Of a stretch of 64,000 bases of DNA, positions 56,560-64,000 are shown piece by piece; within the stretch, counting starts at the first letter, position 1; each line of letters opens with the position of its first letter. Location: positions 1,567,001 through 1,631,000 of the forward strand of contig BSBK01003256.1 in assembly GCA_027943335.1 (NCBI GenBank). Direction: 5' to 3'. Both the position numbers and the translations under genes were made by a program. The notes beneath the pieces are model-generated. The model was not told the DNA's origin and ran no database searches. It worked only from the letters and a program-made list of their open reading frames with translations. Origin of the DNA: Chamaecyparis obtusa (lineage: Eukaryota; Streptophyta; Pinopsida; Cupressales; Cupressaceae).

Positions 56560-57828
56560 ATTATTAAAAATATGAAAATATATAGTTACAATGATAACAT
56601 TTACTAAAAAATTATTATATGTTTTTTTAAAATTAAATAATAGGAATGTTAATATCTTGACGAGAGGATCTATTAGTTGTCGCCCCAATTTTGTGCTTAG
56701 ATTTCAAATGAATCTTAATTTTTTACCATGTATTACTTGCCATGTTTGAAAGTAGCATTAGTGAATATCTTTGATTGAAGATGATTTTTTCCTACTATTA
56801 CGATTTAATTCTATGTTTAAATAATGTCTAAATACATAAAATAATTTTCTTTGATGATACGAATAATCTATTTATACATATAATCTATTTTATTATCCTT
56901 AATATATTCTAAATATATACTCCAAAGCTAGACTTATTCCAAAATGGTTTTTAGTTAATATACCAATTGGTTTGTATGAGTTACAATGCTTAAACGTACA
57001 TATGCTCAACATCCAAGGATTAGTTTTACAGATTGTCAATCATAACAAAGTAAATTGTGATTATTTTATCAATGGCCACAAAGGGTAAGCATTGCATTGT
57101 CAAATACAATGTTTTTGTTTATCTTTTTCTACCTCTCTTCCCTTAGTGTCTTTAAACATAATTTTCTATCTTTTCCATCCATTATTAGCCATGTGTCTCT
57201 TTCTTACTTTATTACCTACGTCTCCATTTTTCTTCATCTACCTAATCCTAACTCTTTATTCATAATACTATTGGCAGGAACTTTGACACTTTGCGTCTCT
57301 TGTTTGGAATCAGATTTTGGCAAATATGCGAGGAATAATTTTGGTGAGGAAAAAGTGGTGGTGGTTGTTACAAACTAGGGAATATGCAGCTTGCATATTG
57401 CTGTTGTCTAGGATCACACTAAGATGTGATATATGCTAGTGAGATGCAATGCATTTGGAAATAATTTTTTAAAGAAAGGACTAAAATAAGTGATAAAAAG
57501 GGTTATGAAGAATTCAAGTTATAAATATAATTAAAAATAGATTTATAAAATATTAATTTATTTTTATAGATAACATTATAATGTGATAGTCTTGTTGCAG
57601 TGTTGTAGTTCTTGGTATAAGATTGAAACCTTTGTTATATGATGTTATTAGTATCTATTTATCTTGGAGATGAGGTCTTCTATCTATGATCTCAACAATA
57701 CATAGTTTTTGTAAAAAGTGATTTTCTACAAATTAAAATAAAATAAAATAAGTTAATTTTTATTGTAAAGTAAAAATGAAGTTGTATAGATTATAATATT
57801 ATGAGTTTATAATTGTAGTAACATCTAC
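56560..57828. other. No recognisable gene
   Basis: AT-rich. A plus-strand frame at 57097-57378 (93 codons) has a hydrophobic start and ends EEKVVVVVTN, but shows no recognisable motif and no supporting context. Confidence 0.5.
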
Positions 57829-58022
57829 ACCTCAAAGATATTGTACTAAGTGCTTTCAATCATTCCATGGTTGCTATTATACATGCAATAAGTTTGGTCA
57901 TATGGCTATAAATTGCAGATCTAAAGTAAGAAGCGATAAATTTGGGAAAATTACACTATTGTCTATTACAAATGCAACAACTTATGACACAAAGCCAATT
58001 TCTACAAAAATAATATTGTGAA
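57829..58022 (+). pseudogene. Gag zinc-knuckle remnant
   Basis: Plus strand TPQRYCTKCFQSFHGCYYTC leads into the knuckle CYYTCNKFGHMAINC, close to the CYNCNKFGHKAINC form of plant copia gag. A second knuckle at about 57962-58010 is readable in another frame as YKCNNL, a stop where Gly is expected, then HKANFY with Tyr for the last Cys. The flanking gag is not recognisable. Confidence 0.72.
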
Positions 58023-58599
58023 ACCACCTACTTAGAATAGGAAGAAGGAGAATTCCTCAAATGGACTAAAGGATAAGACAAGTGTTTGGAGAAAGAAACA
58101 AAAACAAATTGTTGAAAAGAAAGTTGATAAAATGTTTGTGTGGGTTGCACAAAAGTCCCTAATGGACTAAGCTAAAGCATTGGCTCAAGGTGAGTTACTA
58201 TTTGCAAGTCTTTGGACCCCATGTGAAACATGAGATAATAATTTTTTCAGCCTAAAAGTTGAATTGTGACATCTTATCTTTTGGATATGGCTAGGAAGTA
58301 AAATCAAGACATTTTCTAAAAGTTTCAGAACAAACACCCCTTCTGTGGAAGATTGTAGAATGATTTCGCGTCTTTGTGGTAACACAAAATAATTTTAAAG
58401 AAACTTTCTACCAAGCACAAAATACATTTACTATGGACTATTAGGGAAGATGCAAAGAATACTTAAGTTTTATATGATCAAATATGATCTTATTAAAAAT
58501 AAATCAAGTGTGTCCAAGAAGAGAAGAAGACATTTAGAGTTCTTATGTGCAAACCCTAGTGACAATATTCATAGGTATTTTTAAATTTTTTACAAAAAC
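58023..58599 (+). other. Decayed spacer between gag and the unfamiliar frame
   Basis: Lys-rich phrases with many stops; no protease, integrase or RT motif. Confidence 0.4.
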
Positions 58600-59421
58600 C
58601 CTAGTTTTAGAAAGGTTTATCATGCAACTCCAAGGGTTATTGATATAACTAAGAAGCCAAGGTCAAATTTTATGAAGCACCCATTCAAGGAAAGTGAAGT
58701 AGACAAGGAAGGGGCTTTTTCTCTTGTCCCAATCGGCGTGATGTATATAGAGGACGTTCGTATATAAATTTATGCACCCTTAAACAAAATTGATCATTTG
58801 AAATTTGTAGAACTCAGAGATCAATTGTTGGACAATGATGATCAATATAAGTCAAAGTATGTAAATATATCAACCAAACATGTGGACATATAGAAGGATA
58901 TACCCAAATTTTAACTTTGAGTAGGAATTGATAAAATATGTTTTGAACAAAATACATGAAGAGCTCATTTACCTTGATAAACCCTATTGAATCACCAATA
59001 ATGTGATTAGGACAATTACCATATTATGCTTTACCAAATCAGTCCTTGTAATAAAATCAGTAAAAAATGACAAGGTTAAGACCTAACCAGAGAAAAATTT
59101 GACGAGAAAAGCCTAGAAATCAATGACATAATTGATCTAGGGATCTTCTATGCTACTATGTGACATTTGGTACAAAGTTTAAAACACAATAAGAAAGGGA
59201 TCCTAAACAACTATAGCCATTATACACATTATATCAAATGGTTGAGGGAAAATACTTTGACCTCTATGAAGTCATGAGGGAATAATTGCTTGACAATTTG
59301 AGAAAGACAAAGGAAATAGATACAATTTTAGGTATGAAACACTTATTATTGGTCTTATGTTCTATTTCTTGAATGAGCTGCCTAGATTTAAGGGAAAATT
59401 TTATCAACAACACATCCCTAT
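58600..59421 (+). pseudogene. Unrecognised ORF of pol-less LTR elements, second copy, part 1
   Basis: Readable segments: PRVIDITKKPRSNFMKHPF, GVMYIEDVR at 58735-58761 (compare GFLHLENVR at 28603), KFVELRDQLLDNDDQYKSKY, and near 59250-59420 DLYEVMREYLLDNLRKTKE followed by FRYETLIIGLMFYFLNELP (compare FRLSSLITYMFFHLL at about 29200). Several stops and frame changes separate them. Same segment order as the first copy. Function unknown. Interrupted at 59421 by the short LTR element. Confidence 0.65.
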
Positions 59422-59795
59422 TGTTAGATTAGGTGAAAAACTAATCTCCCAAGAACACCTACATGCATAACCCTGTCACATGGAAGAAGCAAAGAACAGA
59501 AGCAAGAAAAAAAACTATGGAGGCCAAAAAGCCAGAGACATCATATGCACATGTAAAGAGCAATTGTATTCCAAGATTATCTAAAAATAATGTACAAAGG
59601 GTTCAACCATATAGGTGAACAATAAAACCCTAAAGCTATAAAGCAAAAAATAAAGCTAGGTTGCACATTATAATTAATAAATATATTAATTATAATGCAC
59701 CTAAAAGATAGTTTAAGTAAATAGAGTAATAAATGACTTAATTAATTAAACCAAAGTGATTTAATTAATAAGCATAAAGTATGATTACTCTAACA
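59422..59795 (-). repeat. 3' LTR of the young element
   Basis: TGTTAGATTAGGTG ... ACTCTAACA. The start has a short palindrome, GATTAG..CTAATC, around GTGAAAAA. AT-rich, with TTAATTAA-type blocks. Confidence 0.95.
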
Positions 59796-59806
59796 CCCCC
59801 CCTTAA
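59796..59806 (-). promoter_or_regulatory. Polypurine tract of the young element
   Basis: Minus strand TTAAGGGGGGG immediately before the LTR start TGTTAGAG. Confidence 0.88.
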
Positions 59807-60803
59807 GCATAGCTCAAGAGGGAAGCTAACCTAGCATAGCTATGAAAGCAAAAATGCAAGAAAGAGCAATGGGTCCCGGCAACAAGGCCTGATCAGGTAC
59901 CCAAGTACAAGAAATAAACTAGATGAAGGAAACAAAGCCTCCAATCTAGGGAATGTCCCAAAGAAAGGAACAAGAAAGAGCATGAAGCATCTCCGAAGCA
60001 TGAAGCTGCAAACACTGTCAGAAGAATACTGCTGGAACCCCCACTGAAATAGTGCATGACCAGGTAGAGAAGACAAAGTCTGAAGAGCTGATCAATCAAA
60101 GAGGTGACCTCCAAAATAGGAATGAATGAGTTTCTATATAGTAGATGAACCATCTCACCGAAATGCATAGGTGCCTAGCCACTGCATCCGCCTAGTACAT
60201 AGGAACAAAAATTGAATACGTAGATCACTCAACCAAACCAAGGAAGCAATAGAGCCAACAGGTGAACCCCCCCATAATGCTGAACAGAGAGAGGGGTGAC
60301 AGGAACACTGAAATGCAATGCCAGAAACATCTGCAAGAAGAAGAATCAGGAACACCAACAGTGCAATAGAAGTACACGCACAGGATAAAGGGCGGTGTCG
60401 AAGAAGAAGAATAGATCTTCTGGACACACAGCATGGGCTAATGTCATGGAAGGTACACTCACTTGACAAAGGTGGATGAGCACAAAAGGCAAAACATCAT
60501 AACCCCCCATGGCACTTTATAACTGAGTGCGAGTACAAACAAACACAAGGAGTACAAGATCCCAGATATACAAAAGAAGGCACTTTATCTCAGTGTGTTT
60601 ACAGAAAAGAAATGCTACAGAAGAGAAGCATACAATGCTCAAAAATCAGAAAGAAGAGTGAGCCAGAAGAACAGAAGGAGAGATCCCAGGACCTGTAGAA
60701 CCCAAGTAATCCACCAGAGTGCGAAAGTGCAAAACTCAGAGGAGAGAAAACCTGGAACAAAATCTGGATAAAAGACCCCTGCAACTGAATAACTCATAGA
60801 ACC

Positions 60804-60980
60804 AGCTTTCCAACGATATCTAGTGAGCCCAAAAATGAGTCCGGATGAGCGAGATATGGCTCCCGGAAGGCAAAAAATAAACATCACCTTTGACAGAAAA
60901 AAAACATTGTCAAAATAGCAGATCCAAAAATCCTAACCTTCATAATCGGAAAGATCTCGGAAAGAGCTTTCCAACGATAT
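60804..60980. repeat. Two diverged copies of an internal segment
   Basis: AGCTTTCCAACGATAT occurs at about 60804 and again at 60965, followed in both by an AAGTCC/AGCCC-AAAAA-GA segment of weaker similarity. An old internal duplication in the leader of the element. Confidence 0.6.
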
Positions 60981-61079
60981 AAAGAAGTCCAAAAAAGACC
61001 TGCGTATGCTCCAGATAGAGCAAAAAATGCCCAGGTACCCTTAAAAAGCACCAAAAAAAAAATTTAAGCCCCTGGGGCT

Positions 61080-61350
61080 GGAAAAAATAGAGCCCCTGGG
61101 CGCATGGTGCGCGCAGGGGGCTAAATCCAGAGCCGTAGCTCCCGATCACCCATGTGACCGTCACTAGAGCTTGCGGGGCTTAGAAACCCGTCAGGCGGAG
61201 CCGCAGGCGGAGCGGAGAGCTGGTGGCGGGGCCGCGCGGGCGGCTAAGCAGCGGCTGAGCAGTGGGCGGCTGAGCAGCTAGGGAGCCCGTGGAGTCGGTG
61301 GCGGGGACCGAAGGCGCAGCCGGCGGCGGTGGAGCGCTGGTGGCGTGGCG
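61080..61350. other. GC-rich, CpG-rich block in the young element's leader
   Basis: About 270 bp of strikingly GC-rich sequence inside a very AT-rich region, including repeated GCGGCTGAGCAG units (61244-61280) and many GGCGG words. In element orientation it lies roughly 400-600 bp downstream of the primer site. Its high CpG content in DNA that is otherwise transition-decayed fits a recent insertion. Confidence 0.85.
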
Positions 61351-61707
61351 AAGGCGCCAAAAATTTGTATTGGCTGCATTAAAAATAACGCAAAAGACAA
61401 TGATTTTTTTTAATTTTTTTCGATTTTCGAGCCGTATGGCCCTAGGAGGGCAAAAATTTTCTCCCAGAAGTCACAATGGCCAAAAATTTCAAATTTTATA
61501 TGATTTTTGACTCTCCCGGACCTTCTGAGCGCAATGGCGGCATCCGTTTTTGCTCAAAATACCCCCAAAATTATTTTTTTTCTTTTTTGCAGGCAAAAAA
61601 GAAACAAAAAATAACGTCCAGCAGAGAATACCAAAACTGAAATTTTTTTTTTGAAACCCTCCTACTTCTGAATCACTTCAACAAAACACGAACAACGAGC
61701 AGCAAGA

Positions 61708-61721
61708 TGGCTCTGATACCA
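61708..61721 (-). promoter_or_regulatory. Primer-binding site, initiator-Met tRNA type
   Basis: Minus strand TGGTATCAGAGCCA directly after the 5' LTR end (..CTAACA), a perfect match to the common plant primer site. Confidence 0.95.
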
Positions 61722-62095
61722 TGTTAGATTAGGTGAAAAACTAATCTCCCAAGAACACCTACATGCATAACCCTGTCACATGGAAGAAGCAAAGAACAGA
61801 AGCAAGAAAAAAAACTATGGAGGCCAAAAAGCCAGAGACATCATATGCACATGTAAAGAGCAATTGTATTCCAAGATTATCTAAAAAGAATGTACAAAGG
61901 GTTCAACCATATAGGTGAACAATAAAACCCTAAAGCTATAAAGCAAAAAATAAAGCTAGGTTGCACATTATAATTAATAAATATATTAATTATAATGCAC
62001 CTAAAAGATAGCTTAAGTAAATAGAGTAATAAATGACTTAATTAATTAAACCAAAGTGATTTAATTAATAAGCATAAAGTATGATTACTCTAACA
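61722..62095 (-). repeat. 5' LTR of the young element
   Basis: Same as 59422-59795 except AAAAAGAATG for AAAAATAATG and TAGCTTAAG for TAGTTTAAG. Confidence 0.95.
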
Positions 62096-63294
62096 CCTAT
62101 CTTTGCACAAATCAAACAACCTATGACCGGATTTTTACAGATGAACAAAAAAGTAAAACAATGTATTGGGAGTTTTTCAAAAACCTACAAAAGATATGTA
62201 TGATCTAGGTACAAATTTCCCTCTAGCAAGGTGCAAAGATATAAAAATGAAATCACTTTTATGGTAGAAAAGGATAATTGGTACATAGAGGTAGTAGAGC
62301 CTTTAATTGTTTGGATACCTAAACTACCTTATGAGGTTTCTACTTGAGAAGTGATTGCATATGTTAACATTTTTCTTAGCAATTCCAAGGTTTCTACTAT
62401 AGAGAGGTTTGGTACATATGATGAAAACAATGATAAGATGAATAAGGAGAGTGCAAGGGAGAATTTTGGAAATAATATGGAATAATTATATGATAAAAGG
62501 GGAATTTTACAAAAATCATCATCTAATATTCCTATACCTATTTTAGGTCCTCCTCAAGGTTCTTAGGGACCTAGAAGGACCTATATGTGCACATCTTCTA
62601 CCACCATTTCTGCACAAAAATTGGGATAACCTCAAACACTCTTTACTAGAAGAAGAAGAACTATTGTATCTCTAGTTCAAACAAAGGTTACTAACAAAAA
62701 CATCCAAAACCTAAACACCGCGCCAAAAGAAAGAACATGGATCTAGTGAATGTAAAGGATGATGACAATGATGATGTTGAAGATGAAGAATAAGAAGAAG
62801 AAAGAGAGGAAACCTCTAGCCAAAGAGGAAAGAAAAAAAATAAAGAAAAATCCTTCGATGATGCCCCTTCCATAGCCTCTTCAACTTGATGACATATTCA
62901 ATGGTATTTTATATTATGTACTACTAAAGGAAACATTATATCTTCATCTAAAGGTGCCTCATGTAGATACAAAAAAGTTATAAAAAAGGCTATTTTTATG
63001 TGCATAATGAATGTGATGTGGCACTAAATGAGGTCTTAGAGAAATTCTTGAAGAATCTAGTTAATGCACTCAAGGATAAGAGAGAAAAGGAAATAAAATA
63101 AGATGCAAATATCATATATAAAGAACTTGACAAGGCTAGATCATCTATCTCACAAAAGGAAACCATAAAATTATTTCGAAGGAAAGTCCAAGCACTAAGA
63201 TCCTTGAGAATAGATTAAATATTCTTATGAGTATGGAGAAGGAACATAGAGATAAAATAAAAAAGAAAATTGACAAAAGGATAGCCAAAAATTT
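62096..63294 (+). pseudogene. Unrecognised ORF of pol-less LTR elements, second copy, part 2
   Basis: Resumes as FAQIKQPMTGFLQMNKKV, then WYIEVVEPLIVWIPKLPYE (62279; compare YIEVVEPRIEFIYPLGYE at 29470), ERFGTYDENNDK (compare NRFGTFEEN), a Pro/Ser/Thr-rich stretch with RRRRT and KTKK-type basic clusters, an acidic run, and a Lys/Glu-rich helical end (DKREKEIK; HRDKIKKKIDKRIAKNLLE) that stops right at the LTR start. Several stops and shifts. It ends directly before TGTTAGAG at 63295, as the first copy ends shortly before its own LTR. Confidence 0.66.
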
Positions 63295-63569
63295 GTTAGA
63301 GTAATAAGTCATTTTACTTATTAATTAATCATGTTGATTTACTTACTAAGTCACTTATTAAATAAATCATGCTGATTTAATTACTAAGCAACTTATTATG
63401 TCTTTATTACTTAAGCTAAACTTTGGCATATAATAATTAATTACTTTATTAATTATTATAATGCAACCTAGGTTTCTCCACCCTTTTAAGGTTTCAGATC
63501 TCCTTTATAAGGATTTATCTCCTTTATTTTCATAATAGATTGAACATAGATTATTCATTATTGAATTAT
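63295..63569 (+). repeat. LTR of the second pol-less element, interrupted
   Basis: TGTTAGAGTAATAAGTCATT and the following TTATTAATTAA blocks and TAATGCAACCTAGG resemble the sense strand of the LTR of the young element (TGTTAGAGTAATCATAC ... TGTGCAACCTAGC). It is cut at 63569 by the next LTR. Confidence 0.72.
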
Positions 63570-64000
63570 TGTTAGAATAACAATATCCTAATCAACTAAG
63601 ATGGGGAGTGAATCAGTTGATGTCAATATCCAATACTTTAGTCATTAACTTCAAAATTATTTCTGAAACCAGAATACTAAACTAAAAAGTAAATGCAGCA
63701 ATAATAAACATACACATGAATACCAACATTTATTTTTGAGGAAAACCCTATCAAGGGAAAGACCCTGGTGGGGATGGTACCCACAAATATTTGTACTATA
63801 AGTATAATAACCTTGGTAGGAGTTATGATCCTGTTAGGTGATGAGTATTACAATAGGTAGGTCTTGGTTAAAGGATAGACCCTATTAGGAGCCTTTTACA
63901 ATGTGATCCTAGTTAAGGAATTGACCCTGCTAAGAGTCCAGCCCTACTAGAGGAAATAACCCTATTAGAGGTGTACAATATATCAACCTGATCAAGATAT
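63570..64000 (-). mobile_element. Start of another copia-type LTR, continues right of window
   Basis: TGTTAGAATAACAATATCC, followed by ATCAACTAAGATGGGGAG..TCAGTTGAT (U5 hairpin with a short G-run) and a cluster of CCCTATTAGGAG-like motifs at 63800-63970, next to GACCCTGGTGGGGATGGTAC. Layout matches the LTRs at 3776, 40293 and the inverted copy at 22283. Orientation is minus. Confidence 0.78.

Larger units (their letters stand above)
59422..62095 (-). mobile_element. Young short non-autonomous LTR element
   Basis: Identical-length 374-bp LTRs (59422-59795 and 61722-62095) differ at only two sites I can see, making this the youngest insertion in the window. The CCTAT duplication (59417-59421 and 62096-62100) is perfect. 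PBS and PPT are intact on the minus strand. The 1.9-kb internal region has no gag, protease, RT or integrase motif; its minus-strand frames (59840-60469 and 60599-60887) are Leu/Ser/Phe-rich without known domains. It must rely on proteins from another element. Size is between typical TRIM and LARD classes. Confidence 0.92.
57829..63569 (+). mobile_element. Second pol-less LTR element with the unfamiliar frame
   Basis: Plus-strand order: gag knuckle remnant (57829-58022), decayed spacer, unfamiliar frame (58600-59421 and 62096-63294), then an LTR start at 63295 (TGTTAGAGTAATAAG). It parallels the 22283-34558 element in gene order and in the sequence of the unfamiliar frame, but its LTR is of a different family, related to that of the short element nested inside it (59422-62095). 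The 5' LTR and primer site were not found; the left boundary given is where gag becomes readable. More decayed than the first copy. Confidence 0.65.

Noticed and set aside
57097..57378. A possible small host protein (93 codons, hydrophobic N-terminus, plus strand)
   Set aside because: Low-complexity Phe/Leu/Ser-rich translation in AT-rich DNA, no motif, no homologous copy in the window and no promoter evidence.
59840..61164. Several Leu/Ser/Phe-rich minus-strand frames as genes of the young LTR element
   Set aside because: Short, overlapping in different phases, no retroelement or other motif. Most likely noncoding leader, though not excluded because the element is young.
1..64000. tRNA, rRNA or snRNA genes and intact host protein genes
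   Set aside because: None was recognised by eye on either strand. A tRNA/Rfam scan and a search against plant proteins would settle this.

Overview
This window looks like intergenic DNA from a large plant genome, most likely a gymnosperm such as a conifer. That assignment is an inference from the density of old, diverged, nested retrotransposons, the plant-type primer sites (initiator-Met tRNA and Tat-type) and the absence of any intact host gene. I found no gene that looks functional: every recognisable coding region is a decayed retroelement part carrying stops and frameshifts.

Layout. Positions 1-129 are the end of an LTR whose element lies left of the window. From 130 to 22007 runs a Ty3/gypsy element of the Tat type on the minus strand (gag, protease, RT, two RNase H modules, integrase, long leader, PBS and 5' LTR at the right). 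It is broken by two insertions: a minus-strand Ty1/copia element (3776-10704, target duplication GGAGG) and a gag-only gypsy-like element (12277-16777, duplication TAGAT). From 22283 to 34558, flanked by TCAGA, lies a plus-strand element with a gag fragment, an unfamiliar long reading frame and no pol. Its left LTR is inverted relative to its right LTR. It in turn contains a small non-autonomous LTR element (22335-25810, AAACT) and a probable solo LTR (about 30311-31922). A gypsy-type LTR remnant follows at 34876-35787.

From 38074 to 48344 is a solo gypsy-type LTR (GGAGA) split by a LINE derivative that carries only ORF1 (39244-48267, 19-bp duplication), itself split by a second Ty1/copia element (40293-47412). 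48350-54279 is AT-rich, with one long inverted repeat and no recognisable gene. 54298-56541 is a 5'-truncated LINE-type insertion (18-bp duplication) with an RNase H remnant and an unrecognised decayed frame. 57829-63569 is a second gag-plus-unfamiliar-frame element, interrupted by a very young short LTR element (59422-62095, CCTAT; LTRs differ at 2 of 374 sites). A further copia-type LTR starts at 63570 and leaves the window.

The most interesting signals are: (1) a shared, non-canonical reading frame in two different pol-less LTR elements (28489-33255 and 58600-63294); (2) the inverted-LTR architecture of the 22283-34558 element; (3) a hairpin with a C-rich loop near the U5 end of five LTR families, whose stem sequence differs between families while pairing is kept; and (4) arrays of a CTCCTAACAGGGT-like motif shared by those LTRs. 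Points 3 and 4 suggest that the pol-less elements are mobilised by the pol-bearing copia elements.
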